A stretch of 64,000 bases of DNA from Sweltsa coloradensis (lineage: Eukaryota > Arthropoda > Insecta > Plecoptera > Chloroperlidae): NCBI GenBank assembly GCA_024449915.1, contig JAMZAV010000165.1:620001-684000 (forward strand), read 5' to 3'. A model generated the notes under the pieces. The model was given only the letters and a program-made list of their open reading frames with translations, searched no databases and was not told the origin of the DNA. The position numbers were made by a program, and so were the translations under genes. This document shows positions 33,479 through 45,413 of the stretch, piece by piece (position 1 is the stretch's first letter; every line of letters begins with the position of its first letter).

Positions 33479-35420
33479 GGTCACGATGTACCCGTTGTTT
33501 TATGCCTCGTTAATCATTAAATAAATAGTCTTTATTTTAAATAAATAGGAAAGCTTCGCAAACGCTTTTTCAGGCACGTTGTTGGATGAGCGTAATTAAA
33601 AAAAAAACGAAAAAGCGTAAAATTGCTATTTTCAAGAGAAATAATTTTTCGATTGCGCTCAAATTTCACACAAATATGTTAATTCATAAAATTAAGGTTC
33701 TGTAAAACAAAATCATTGCAATCGGATAAAGCATGTAGGTGTTATAAGTCGAAGGATTGTTTTAAAAAAAGGAAAAATCGAAAAATTGCGATTTTCATGA
33801 GAAATAATTTTTCGATTGCGCTCAAATTTCCCAAGAATATATTAATTCATAAAATTTAGGTCCTGTTAGAAAATCATAACAATCGGATAAAGCATGTAGG
33901 TGTTAATAAGTCGAAGAATGTTTTTAAAAATCGAAAAAATCCGAAACTTGCGATTTTCACGAGAAATAATTTTTTGATTGCGCTCAAAAACGTGGCAGTT
34001 CTACGTTCAGAGAATTTGAAGGCCTCATGAAAATTTCATTGCAATTGGAGTATCGGTTTAGCCGGAATCGTGTTAACAAACACACAAAAATACAAAAAGA
34101 AAAAAAGAAAAAGAAAAACATGGAATGGAATCTTCACTTCGCTCGCTACGCTCATCAATTATTACACTAGCGGGTAAATACGTCGAAAAAATACAAAGAT
34201 AATATACATTTTTTATTGCTGTGTGATATTACAGGTTTTGCTTTCAAAAACATGAAATAATTTACTCTACCCGGCACCTCCACCAAATGTGAAACTTCAT
34301 TGAAAGACGACGTCAAGATGTATTGCCTATGATACGACTTGGACGTTCAGAACTTTAGAACAGACTGATCCAGAACAACTTCTTATTTTACCTAACAGAC
34401 AATCATGTTGCTCATCATAATGTAATAACGTTCTATATTACTTAAGACTTATTGAAAATTAAACTTCATTTAATATGGATGTAAAAAATAATATAATCAA
34501 CGATTGCAATAAAAAAATTATATTTAATATGGATGTAAAAAATAATATTATCAACGATTGCAATATTTATATAATGTTGTGTTTTTCTTCCGGTTGACAA
34601 TAATACAACATTTTTGTGTGTGTCAAATGTTGTTTTATTCTCAGCCAGAAAAAGAAGGTGTAATATTGCAATCGTTAGTTTAAATTGGTATTGTTTACAC
34701 CGAAGTACAGTTATCAGTTCATTTAAACTATTAGTTACTAAAGACTTAATTGGCCACAGGGAATGTGGAAAACGGAGCAGAATTGCATTAAAAATACCAT
34801 GCACGAGATTGAGATACACCTATAAATAGCGTATTTGGGAGATTTCCCCGGGGTCACGATGAACCTGGTGTTTTATGCCTCGTAAATCATAAAAAATAAA
34901 TTATACTAGCGGGTAAATACGGCGAAAAGATACACAGATAAAATACATTTATTGTGTGATATTTGAGGTTTTGCCTTCAATAAAACGAAATAATTCACTC
35001 TACCCGGCACCTCCACCAAAGGTAAAACTTCTTTGAAAGATGACATGACGTCAAGATGTGTTGTTTATACGACTTGGACGTTCAGAACTTTAGTACAGAT
35101 TCCAAGTATATATTAATAATACAACATTTTTGTGTGTGTAAAATGTTGTATTTTGAATTATTGGCAGTCAGAAAAAGAAAGGTGATTTAAATTCAAATAA
35201 ATAAATCTTGTTTCGCTATTACTATCATGTACATTATATTATTTACCTATGCAAATATTGCAATAGTTAACTAAATTAGTATTTTTTACACCACCCAAGA
35301 ACGCAGCGCAAGAACGTTCATGAGTTCATCTAAACTATTAAACACTAAAAACTTATTGGCCGCAGGGAATGTGGGACACGGCGCAGAATAGTTTCATGTA
35401 ATAACAGACACGAGAAAATA
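33479..35420. repeat. Tandem duplication of ~740 bp, one copy filled by an element
   Basis: The phrase GGTCACGATG...TTTTATGCCTCGT followed by ACTAGCGGGTAAATAC and CTACCCGGCACCTCCACC occurs twice (from 33479 and from 34852). Copy 1 is split by the element at 33548-34156; copy 2 (34852-35420) lacks it. Both copies keep TTGGACGTTCAGAACTTTAG. Confidence 0.8.
33548..34156. mobile_element. GTTGTTGGATGA-family element, copy 2
   Basis: Shares GTTGTTGGATGAGCG, the repeated internal phrase GATTTTCA(T/C)GAGAAATAATTT, GAGTATCGGTTTAGCCGGAA and the closing CTTCGCTCGCTACGCTCATC with the copies at 27028 and 37376. The uninterrupted duplicate at 34852 shows the approximate insertion site. No clear terminal inverted repeat or long target duplication is visible. 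Confidence 0.8.
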
Positions 35421-35774
35421 AATAGCTCACAGAGTTGATGGAGTGTAAAAAGAGAGGTGACCATAAGTAATGCATCAACTGGAAAACGTTGTCGTGCATT
35501 TTATATGACCATGCTCGACGGGTCAGGCAACAGAGCGCGATGCATAACCCAGGGTGGCTGGGGAATAAACCCCGCTAAAAGCTAGATAGAGTAGGAACAA
35601 AACCTCACGATAGGATGGGGGGGGGGGGTAGTCGGGTTTTTATAAAGCCGAATTAGGGATGGACGAAATGATGAAATTATATTAAATCAGTGATTGGGAT
35701 AAGTCTCGCCGGAATTATTTGTATAACATTTAAAAAACCACGATCAAAAATAGAATCAAATGCTGTCCCCCCAA

Positions 35775-36025
35775 TCAACCGACAGTGTTGGCTCGGCCGC
35801 TAAGCCTTGACTCTGATTCGGGAGGTCCCGGGTTCAAATCCCGTTGACACCGGCAATCCTGTCTGAAGGTTTTTCTAGTTTTTCTTCAGTCGTTAATGCG
35901 AATGCAAGGGGTTGAGTCCTCTTTAAACAGCCCTCGGACAATTGTTCTATCCGCAACATACCTAGTTAGACACCTGAAGAGGGGAATGAATTGCACTCTG
36001 GGCAGGCTTCCCACAAAAATTATTA
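35775..36025 (+). repeat. SINE-B, best preserved copy
   Basis: CCGACAGTGTTGGCTCGGCC, GGGAGGTCCCGGGTTCAAAT, CCCGTTGACACCGGCAATCC, then GTTAATGCGAATGCAAGGGG, CACCTGAAGAGGGG and GGGCAGGCTTCCCACAAAA. A tRNA-like head with B-box GGGTTCAAATCCC is followed by a body of about 180 bp. Copies elsewhere: 3900, 26480, 28185, 29235, 36655 (reverse), 44440 (reverse) and 47990 (reverse). Confidence 0.8.
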
Positions 36026-36654
36026 ATTATATCCGTCCCCCCTCAATGGTTTTTAACCGCAAGTTACACATATATTTTCCTAAAGCAAGTGTCTCTATTC
36101 TGCAATGGCATTCCGCATGCACATATTCTAACGGTCTCTAGCGTTATTAAGAGCCCATGACTTAACATAAATTAACCACGATTTCATAATATACCGACGT
36201 AGGTGAAATGTGAGCTTATTGAATTCTTGGTGGAATTGTCTTGCTAATGTGTATCATGGTTTTCTGTACGAGGCGTGTGAATTAATTAGCAGCTTGTATG
36301 AAAGCTAACCGGGCTGTTAAGTGCACATGCCTGCCTTGGGAGGGGGGGGGGGGGGGGGGATAAGCCTAGAGGCGCCGCCCTTCGCTTACTCGGCAACGTT
36401 TTATTTAGTCGGCTTTGCATTAGCATTACCTGCTCGTATGAAACTTTTTAAAACACTAGTGACTCAAAGTTTGTTCAAATAAAAAGTTCTAAGTAGTTAA
36501 TTTTTATTATCATATGAAGAAAATGAAATGTTTGTTTCCATGGATGTGCTCTGCAGTCTCTATTGTAAGCTGAGGTTATTAATATCATGATATCAGAACG
36601 AGCCATGTATGAAAATAATAACACATTATTGTCGTGTGCTAAAAGCATTAATTT

Positions 36655-36815
36655 AATTTTCAATCCTTCGTGGGAAACCCTACCCAGGATACAATGAACG
36701 CCCCTCTTCAGTGAGTAACTATAATAGGTGTATTGGATTAATGGCAATTTATGAAGGGATGTCCGAGGGTTGTTTGAGAGGACTCAATCCTTGCATTCGC
36801 ATTAACCACTGAGGA
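36655..36815 (-). repeat. SINE-B tail, reverse orientation
   Basis: CGTGGGAAACCCTACCCAGG, CGCCCCTCTTCAGTG and TGCATTCGCATTAACCACTG are the reverse complement of the tail phrases of the copy at 35775. The tRNA-like head is not evident. Confidence 0.65.
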
Positions 36816-37059
36816 AAACCAAACATTAATTGAAATAATTTTCAATATTGTCGAAGAAAGCAAACTGTATTGCAATAAAATGTACGCATACAATATACAA
36901 ATCTTCCGAATAAATATGATTCGAAATAGTGGTAGATGCAAGTTAAGGGGAACATTTGTTATACTTCCCCTTTCCGATCTACACTTTCATGTTTTTTTTT
37001 GTTTTAAAAAAAAATACGTTATAATTATTTGAACTTGCGATATTAATTCTGTTTCTTAA

Positions 37060-37326
37060 GGCCCAGTTCCCATAAATTGGTTTTGTTATAAGGGGATAGG
37101 ACATACGTGTTAAATTGTTATTGTTTTAGTCTTAAGAAATTTGTTATAACAAAAACCAAATTCTTATGACGGACCAGTCAGAAGTCAATAATCCTTACGA
37201 CGACCAATGAAAAGGAATAACTTCATTATGACAGGCCACTGAAACATTACTAACCAATCAGGATATCGGATTTCTTATAACAAAAACAATTTCTTAAGAC
37301 CAAAACGCGGTTGTGGGAACTGGGCC
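37060..37326. mobile_element. TTAA-flanked MITE with GGCCCAGTTCCCA ends
   Basis: GGCCCAGTTCCCATAA at the left and TTGTGGGAACTGGGCC at the right are terminal inverted repeats of about 14 bp, each directly bordered by TTAA (37056-37059 and 37327-37330). The 267-bp length, non-coding interior and TTAA flanks fit a piggyBac-type MITE. Confidence 0.85.
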
Positions 37327-37375
37327 TTAAACGGGAACTGGCAATTACCAATCAGAATAAACATGATGGTGACTA

Positions 37376-38148
37376 ACTAGGAAAACGCGTAAGTCCCGCC
37401 GCGTTGTTGGATGAGCGTAATTGGTGCATTGAGCTGCCATGTGTTATTCGGATTATCTGTTGTTCTGTGAAAAAATTATTACTAAGTTGAAGATTTTTTA
37501 AAAATTAAATTAAATTAAATAAAAAATAAACTTTTATTTTTAATTTTTTTAATTAATCGTACTAATTTAAAAAAAATAAAAAATTCGAAAAATTGCGATT
37601 TTTATAAGAAGAAATTATTCGATTGCACTCAAATTTCACATGAATATATAAATTCATAAAATTAAGGTTCTGTGAAAACATTACAATAGGATAAAGCAAG
37701 TAGGTGTTATAAGTAAAAAAATTGTTGTAAAAAAGAAAAAAAAACACAAAATTTCTATTTTCATGAAAAATAATTTTTCGATTGCGCTCAAATTTCACAC
37801 GGATATTTTAATTCATAAAATTACGGTTCTGTGAAAAAATCATTAAAATCAGATAAAGCATGTAGGTGTTATAAGTAAAATAAATTTTCAAAAAATCGAA
37901 AAAAATCGTAAAATTGCGATTTCCATGAGAAATAATTTTTTGATTGCGCTCAAAAACGTGGCAGTTCTAAGTTCAGAGATTTCGAAGGCCTCCATAAAAT
38001 TTCATCGCAAATGGAGTATCGGTTTAGCCGGAATCGTGCTGACAAACACACAAAAATACAGAAAAAAAAGAAAAGAAAAAAAAACATTCCGGATTTTTTT
38101 CTCCAGTGTAGAGAAATGGAATCTTCGCTTCGCTCGCTCCGCTCATCC
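37376..38148. mobile_element. GTTGTTGGATGA-family element with ACTAGGAAAACGC end, copy 3
   Basis: The most complete copy: ACTAGGAAAACGCGTAAGTC, CCGCCGCGTTGTTGGATGAG at one end; GAATCTTCGCTTCGCTCGCT with CCGCTCATCC at the other. The interior repeats the phrase TCGATTGCGCTCAAATTTCA several times. It shows that this family shares its first terminus with the foldback MITEs. Confidence 0.8.
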
Positions 38149-40119
38149 AATTATTCAATAGTCGTCTTTGTAAAGTTGTAGCACTCATATTTCGATATCA
38201 ACTGAAAATGATCAAGCATTGACCAGTAGAACGCATTCAACAACTAACTTTTAAACTTGTTTGTATTGCTTGAAGATACCGACGACTAGGTTGGAAGTTG
38301 CAGCACTCGGTAAACAATGAAATACATAAAAAGAGAATGATGAAGCTGAAATGTTAAGTGCTAGCTCGGTCGTCGTAATAACCTTTGAATATTTTATGTA
38401 CATTTATGAGCTATGCTGAGTAAAATTAAAACAATACAAATGGCAGGTTTAACAATTCTATTAAAAAAACAAGATTCAAAACGCAGCCTTTTATTACAAC
38501 AAAACATGAATATTAAGCAATAGAACGTGGAGTGGAGTAAGATACGGGCGCATGCGATCCAGGCCGTCGTCGGGATTAAGCGTGCTGTTATTTTATCCTG
38601 GAGCGAAGAGAGGGAACAGCGTCTCTCCCTAGGGAGGCTGCCTTCAGTTGGGATAAATGACGTTAAAAGCTTTGTTCTGCATTATTCACAAGACGAGAGC
38701 AACTCTCATGGTACGAGGCAATGTCAATTAGGATTACACTTCAATATGCAGAATGTTCGTTAATTTTGTCCTGATTAATTAAAAACAACCACATGTTAAC
38801 GGCGAACGAGATGGAAATAGAAACGGCAGAATAAAACATGTTGGGTCTCATAAGAACCAATAGGCAATAACACTAAGTCAGAGTCCTTGATGATCAGTAA
38901 GTGTAACGTCCGAGACCAACTCGCAAGCAAAGATCCAGGGAACGTAGATTGTTTTAATAGATATTCAACTCAATTCCAATCATTCAAATGAAATGACAAA
39001 ATCATCAATAATGAATAAACTACTATGGAAAATCTTCGAGACGCTGCTTACAGTATGATAGCAATTTATGTAACAAAAGTAGGAAATACTCAATAAAGAC
39101 AAACAGGTTGTTTCGAATAATGGGATAATGGGCGTATAATAACTAATTTTATAAAATCTCATATTCATCTGTTTTTTTTTTCAATCGTTTTCCCTAGAAA
39201 TTTTGAATTCGTCTTGTCCTTAAAACACTCGCTGTCTAGATTATCAATCATACGCCTATTAAACGATATCAAACCGTTTTGAGTTATGATTTTGTAATTT
39301 TGTAATCGTCATTTGCATATTGATTATTTCATTGTAAAACCATTATCCACTGAAAATGCCAATTGATTAATAAATATTAATTTGTCAATTAATTTTAAAA
39401 CACTAATCCTCTGATTTGTAAAATAGAATGCAACTACTTTTAATCGTATGGAAACAGTGGTTATGATGGATATTTTCATTAAATAATTCGCGAGAAAAAT
39501 ATGGAAATATAATTTGGAATTAGTGAAATCAATTAAAATGAAACATTATTATGAAAATTATTATGTACCTAGTCATTGTTTTTGTAATTACTCCGAATCA
39601 TTTGTATCAATGACTTTTAGACGCGGTGGTTTAAGTATCACAAGCGTTTACCCACTAATTAGCGATGAATTTTAATTAACAAACCCAGCTAATGCGATTA
39701 ACTAGAAATGAGAGAAGGCGGGAGCGATCCACACACAACGAAAGGGGTCAACTGTGTGGAAGGGGTTGGAGGGGGGGGGGGAGTCTCCTCCACTAAAACC
39801 TGATAACATCATTAATCTCCGCGTAGTCACCCCACCCCCCCCAACACAGCATGAGAAATGCAAACTTTCAGACGTTTGAATCAATGCTAATAAACGAAAG
39901 CGTATACGAACATTAAAAGTAATTAATTTTTGAAAAATTAATTTACGTGAAGCCGATTAAAATCGTTTATCCTTGATTTAGATTGATATAAGGTGTTTGT
40001 TTTTCGTTCGGAAAAAAGTTAATTTTTCTTCATTTTAATTAAGCCTGCTCATATTGACAGAACAAAGAAGAGTCTTCCTGTAGAAAGTGAGGACCAGGAT
40101 GATGTCTGATTGATTGAGA

Positions 40120-40175
40120 ATGAGTAGGTGAGTAGGCGAGTAGGTGAGTAGGCGAGTAGGCGAGTGAGTAGGGCG
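40120..40175. repeat. GAGTAGGC/T microsatellite
   Basis: Irregular tandem run of GAGTAGGTGAGTAGGCGAGT-type units. Confidence 0.8.
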
Positions 40176-40669
40176 ACGAAGGACGATCACACGCACTCAT
40201 GATACCAAGTCCGATAATACCTAGTGAAATTGAATAACGATATTTTGGTTAATTCATTTTATTCTAGAGTAAGTCTAAGTACTTGTGGTTCATAAAACAT
40301 GGCAAGGAATGAGCAAAATGTCTCTGAAACACCCTACTTCTCGCCCCATCACGAGATTTATCTTATCATCGGGCACCACTGGACGCCCCACCTGCTTGGT
40401 TGAAACAGGTATCTTCATATGTACATTATCCATGGAAGTATAACAATAAACATGTTTACTTCTCAATAAATGCAACGTTACAAAGCAATGTCAGAATGCG
40501 TGAAGGGCATTGATGCAGTGTTACAGTGGTATCATAGGGGACGAGTATGTGTACCTAGACTCATCTCCATCAACCTAAAGCTGCAGCTAATGAAAATGGC
40601 AGTAGACACAGAGGAACGGCGTGGTGTGTGCACAATGTCCACACATCTGATAAACACTTCAGGCGGGGG

Positions 40670-42120
40670 TACAGTCCATTAGTTGGACATACTGTGCGTC
40701 GAAACAAGAGGACAGTCCATTAGTCGGACATACTGTGCGTCGAAACAAGAGGACAGTCCATTAGTCGGACTACTGTGCGTCAAAACAAGAGGACAGTCCC
40801 TTAGTCGGACTACTGTGCGTCGAAACAAGAGGACAGTCCATTAGTCGGACTACTTGCGTCGAAACAAGAGGACAGTCCATTAGTTTGATGTACTGTGCGT
40901 CGAAACAAGAGGACAGTCCATTAGTTGGACATACTGTGCGTCGAAACAAGAGGACAGTCCATTAGTTTGACATACTGTGCGTCGAAACAAGAGCGCAGTC
41001 CCTTAGTTGGACGTACTGTGCGTCGAAACAAGAGGACAGTCCATTAGTCGGACTACTTGCGTCGAAACAAGAGCACAGTTCATTAGTTGGACATACTGTG
41101 CGTCAAAACAAGAGGACAGTACCATTAGTTAGACGAACTATGCGTCGAAACAAGAGGACATACCATTAGTTAGATGAGCGAAGCGAAGACTTCAATTTCA
41201 CTGACCCCCCAAAAAATTTAGCTCGGATGTTTTTTTTTTTGTTTTTTGTTTTTTTTGTTTTTTTTTTTTTTTTTTGTTGTATTTTTGTCTGTTTGTTCGC
41301 TCTCTACCGGGAAAACGGCATATGCGATCTTGATGAAAATTTGACAGGACCTTCGAAATCTCTGAACTTAGACTTGCCACGTTTTTGGGTACAATCGAAG
41401 AAATATTTCTCATGAATATCGTACTTTTACGATTTTTTCCGATTTTTTGTGCGATATTTTCGTGCCATTTGGGCAAATTCTGAGCAAACGGGTTGGGCTA
41501 CAACGTTCATATTAAACATGGACATTAAGGTTATGGTGATGTAGTACCTTTTGAAAGAAAAAGTTGAAAAAGTTGAAAAAGTTAGCCAGAATCCATAGAA
41601 ATAAAGATTTTAATATAAGTTTTGTATGGTAAATAATACCAATTGACAAGAAACAATAGAAACGTGACAGCAATCACCTACAATGCGTAGGCAGCAAAAC
41701 AAAGCACTTGCAAAAGTAAAGATATCCTACGCAAACTAAAAACTTTAAAAAGCTCATCCATCAACGCGGCGGGACTTTAGCGTTTTCCTAGTTAGACGTA
41801 CTGTGCGTCGAACAAGAGGACATACCATTAGTTAGACGTGCTGTGCGTCGAAACAAGAGGACAGTCCATTAGTTAGACGTACTGTGCGTCGAAACAAGAG
41901 GACAGTCCATTAGTTAGACGTACTATGCGTCGAAACAAGAGGACAGTCCATTAGTTGGACATACTGTGCGTCGAAACAAGAGGACAGTCCATTAGTTGGA
42001 CGTACTGTGCGTCGAAACAAGAAGACATACCATTAGTTAGACGTACTGTGCGTCGAAACAAGAGGACAGTCCATTAGTCGGACATACTGTGCGTCGGAAC
42101 AAGAGGACAGTCCATCCGTA
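40670..42120. repeat. 41-bp satellite array, split by an inserted element
   Basis: Unit of about 41 bp: GACAGTCCATTAGTTGGACA then TACTGTGCGTCGAAACAAGAG. About 13 units precede and 8 follow the element at 41175-41788. Units differ at TTGG/TCGG/TTTGA and by small deletions. One reading frame enters the array by chance. Confidence 0.92.
41175..41788. mobile_element. Element inserted into the 41-bp satellite
   Basis: Begins TGAGCGAAGCGAAGACTTC and ends CGCGGCGGGACTTTAGCGTTTTCC. It is the GTTGTTGGATGA family in reverse (its complement starts GGAAAACGCTAAAGTCCCGC). TAGTTAGA lies on both sides (41167-41174 and 41789-41796); part of that repeat, TAGT, may belong to the element end, because other family members also end CCTAGT. 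A poly-T/G tract is at 41230-41277. Confidence 0.85.
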
Positions 42121-42169
42121 AGACGTTGCATACTGCTCACTAGTACTATAAGTAGTACCGATCGGTGTT

Positions 42170-42312
42170 TAAATATGCCGGTCTCTAGTTAGTCATTGTT
42201 CGAGCGTCAATATTGTCGGCGCCAACAGAGTTGGCTTGGTCGGCTTTAAATTTAATGTACCCGACTGAAAACCAGTTGTGTGACTGAGTAGGTCGACTCT
42301 AAATACGATTAT
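42170..42312 (+). repeat. Partial SINE-A copy
   Basis: AATATGCCGGTCTCTAGTTA, GAGTTGGCTTGGTCGGCTTT, ACTGAAAACCAGTTG and GAGTAGGTCGACTCTAAATA align with the 3' part of SINE-A. The tRNA-like head is absent. Confidence 0.7.
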
Positions 42313-42799
42313 TTTAAATTTACATAACAACAAAATGATTTGTTGTAACCGTCTACAGAAATTAACACAGTGTCTATGCCTATAGAGCACGTGATGATAG
42401 TTCAAGGGGATTCCCAAGGGGCTATTTAATAATACTTAGTTTTTTCCAAAGGACCTTTTATCTTCTTACTTATACCAAGGAAAACAAGTTTGTTTGTCGA
42501 AAGTCAGGATAAAAACCACCATCTCCAGCAGAGTGACAGTGTCAGAACCCTCCACCACTTTTTAAGCAAGGCCTACATCTAGAAGCGATTCTGCAAGATT
42601 TTGATAGCCAAAATCAAAGCAGTACAGTTCATTAGTTGGACATGACATATACTGAAGATACATGGAAACTATCGCGGAAACTGAACAAAGAGTACATTCG
42701 TTGTTATTATTTTAGCTTGCGGATCACATTTGTGTAACGTGCGTAATATTATAATGCACATAGCAAAAAAATAAAATAGTAATAAAACATTTTTGTTGT

Positions 42800-43080
42800 G
42801 TGTTTCACAAATTAACTTTATGTCATGCAACTTTTTTCTTACATTTATTTATATATACTTGTTTTTTTGTGTTTATTTTGGGTATATGTTCCATTCCCTG
42901 CATTGTCACAATTCTTATTGTAATTTTAAATTCGTCTGTTACACTCCACAGTTAAACCATGTTCTGTCTTTAAGGTTTTTTGATCATATACTTATTAAAT
43001 TTTGTTTGGTATATTTGGTTTTGTTCAAGTAAATATGTTTGTAAAATATATAAATAAACTATTTATTGTAAAAAAAAAAG
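42800..43080 (+). repeat. Probable non-LTR retrotransposon 3' tail, copy 1
   Basis: GTTTCACAAATTAACT, TATGTCATGCAAC, TTATTTTGG(G)TATATGTTCC, CCACAGTTAA and a terminal A-run after ATAAATAAACTATTTATTG align in order with 52110-52430, which ends AATAAAATAAATTTG plus poly-A. Two diverged same-strand copies ending in poly-A suggest truncated LINE tails. No reverse transcriptase remains. Confidence 0.6.
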
Positions 43081-43125
43081 CAACGTTGTACTATAATTGA
43101 CAAACTGTAGATGGTAGGCCTACAC

Positions 43126-43126
<1 letters not shown>

Positions 43127-43165
<39 letters not shown>

Positions 43166-43580
43166 AATAAATTGTATTTAGAGTCTACCCACTCAGTTAT
43201 ATAACTGATTTTCAGTTGGGGACAGTAAATCAAAGCGACCAAGCCAACCCTGTAGGCCCCGACGCAATCGACGAGTGAGCGATAACCAACCAAAGATCGA
43301 TATTTTTAATAGGAAATATAGCAATCAGTGGAATGGACAGTGCGAACACCCGCGGATCAACGCCAGAATCAACAAGGCCGATTCAGAACAACTCTGAATT
43401 TATTATGTGCTTCGTTGCTAGGACGGCTCCAAAGTCACCGTTTACAAACTCCTAAGACACGAACTGATGGACTTAAGTCCAAATCAGAAGTTAAAAAAAT
43501 TTTTGACTTTGGCGGGAATCGAACCCCGGACCTTCTGCATTGGAAGCAGATACGCTAACAACAAGACTAACGAGCCACTC
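43127..43580 (-). repeat. Full-length SINE-A with tRNA-like head and (TTTA)n tail
   Basis: Read on the minus strand: a tRNA-like head near 43575-43505 (GTTAGCGTATCTGCTTCCAA with a 5-bp anticodon stem and GGGGTTCGATTCCCGCC), a body with GTGTTCGCACTGTCCATTCC and GGTTGGCTTGGTCGC, then ACTGAAAATCAGTTATATAA, GAGTGGGTAGACTCTAAATA and (TTTA)n to 43127. The anticodon position reads CCA. Acceptor-stem halves do not pair, so it is a tRNA-derived SINE, about 450 bp. Confidence 0.8.
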
Positions 43581-43846
43581 ATTTACACATTTACTTTGCC
43601 CGTATACCGCTTTAGGTTGAGACAATTTCCTACTTCTCTTCCCGAGTTTGTTGTCAATTTTACGAGAATCAGGACGTATTAATTGCGTTTTATAAAACGA
43701 AACAATAATTCCACACATTTATACAAAACATGCACGGAGCATGAAAAACTTTTATGATCTTCGTTGAGGCCAACTTCTTCCACCCCCGTCCTATCGAACA
43801 AAACAGCACATTGCTTGCTCACGCGGAATGTATCTGGCATGTGTAG

Positions 43847-43880
43847 GGGCGGAGGGTGGGGCGGAGGGGAGGGGAGGATT
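43847..43880 (+). other. Potential G-quadruplex
   Basis: GGGGCGGAGGGTGGGGCGGA followed by GGGGAGGGGAGG has more than four G-runs of three or more with short loops. Function is unknown. Confidence 0.6.
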
Positions 43881-44439
43881 CACCCCCGCCTAATTAGCGA
43901 TAACAACTTCACATTATTGTTACTTGTTCACACAATGTGTGTGTTGGCAGAGCGATGAGGAGAACCTAAGCCACCGGAAGTCAACACAGCCCCCCCCCTC
44001 CCCCCTCTCCCTACCTCCTCTCATATTTCAATTAAGGTTCTAAATTTCCACATAACGCCAACTGATTGCTTTAAGAATCAATATTATACGACTGAACGCG
44101 ATGTTAGCTTTACGAAATTAAAAACAATTGACCTGCTGTTAACTTTGATTCTTATTTGATTTTCGAGTGCCCATATTGAAAATTATTAAATTTTACAACG
44201 AACTGTTTGAATTGTTTGAAGACAAATAACATCCGTAATTTTGAGTTGTTGAATCGGTTATCGATAATTTATCTAATCGAGATTGTAGTGAGAGGCATCA
44301 TGCCTCTCATATGGCAACCATTCTCGATCCTGGATTCGAACCGAAGACTGAGCAGCTGTGAACTAGATCAACAGAAACAAGTTCTGTGGCAGACCTGACC
44401 AGGAATTGCATGCACCTTTACATGTGTCTATCTAGGTAT

Positions 44440-44610
44440 TTTTGAAGTAAGAAGAGTTGAGATAGGAATGCCCAAGGGCTGGAAAAGAGAACTCAATCAT
44501 TTGCATTAACGAGGAAATAACTCAATGGAAAAATCATTCAGTCAGGATTACCAGTGGCTGGTATTGAGTCCGGGTCCTCCCAACCAGAGTCTCTAAAGCT
44601 TACATAATAA
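44440..44610 (-). repeat. SINE-B copy, reverse orientation, diverged
   Basis: ACTCAATCATTTGCATTAACGAGG, then CATTCAGTCAGGATTACCAG and GGTATTGAGTCCGGGTCC are the reverse complement of SINE-B tail, junction and B-box region. Confidence 0.55.
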
Positions 44611-44997
44611 AACAAAACACACAGATCGTCCACGTCTTAAAAGCAGTGCACTTATTATTACCTGCGATACACAGTTTAATAAATTATACACATTTCCAAA
44701 TACAAATGCATTATTCAACAAAGAGAATTCCAACTTAAAACGAATGTAAGTGTTATTAAAATGAATGTAATATATTCTGTCGACCCATCACAGTTAACTG
44801 TGCACCCTTCATAAAATGTCCGGCTGGAACCGTTAAATGCATTGGCAAACCACGATACCTGATCGATACTGATACCTGACAGGGCAGAGATAGATTATAT
44901 TTCCTCTGTTCCTACGGTTAGTCAACGATTGTACACGACTCTTCTACTTTCTGTATGTACGTGCATGAGTCATATTATATTGGCAGATTAAAGTTAC

Positions 44998-45413
44998 ACA
45001 CATAACAAAAACTTGTAGAAATACAGCCAAACCTTACACACTCGAAAGGAATGAGATCTAAAAAAAGGGCCAAGCTCATCTACCCTTCCACATTTGCGCA
45101 TTCTTAATTCATAAACGTACAGTGTCCCATAACAGCATCCTCGAAAAGCTTGGCAAAATAGAATTTGCGATTATTAATTTAACGTAGTAGTTTATCCAAG
45201 TTCTTTTTTTGTAATTAATTTAAACGTAAACATGCAAATTCTATTTTGCCAAGCTTTTCGAGGATGCTGTTATGGGACACTGTACGTTTATGAATTAAGA
45301 ATGCGCAAATGTGGAAGGGTAGATGAGCTTGGCCCTTTTTTTAGATCTCATTCCTTTCAAGTGTGTAAGGTTTGGCTGTATTTCTACAAGTTTTGTTATG
45401 TGTTCTTGTGATC
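44998..45413. repeat. Young palindrome, 180-bp arms
   Basis: Arms 44998-45178 and 45234-45413 are near-identical inverted copies, for example GGGCCAAGCTCATCTACCCT against AGGGTAGATGAGCTTGGCCC and TGTCCCATAACAGCATCC against GGATGCTGTTATGGGACA. The spacer is 55 bp and AT-rich. The sequence has no counterpart elsewhere in the window. Confidence 0.9.

Noticed and set aside
40470..40682. 70-codon plus-strand frame next to the satellite
   Set aside because: No recognisable domain, no exon signals, and its 3' end runs into the 41-bp array.
40670..42120. CRISPR-like regular array
   Set aside because: The 41-bp units are contiguous without unique spacers, and this is an intron of an animal gene; it is a satellite.
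43505..43580. Possible tRNA gene (anticodon CCA)
   Set aside because: The D, anticodon and TPsiC arms are plausible but the acceptor stem does not pair, and the segment is the head of a SINE with a second copy at 60285-60350.
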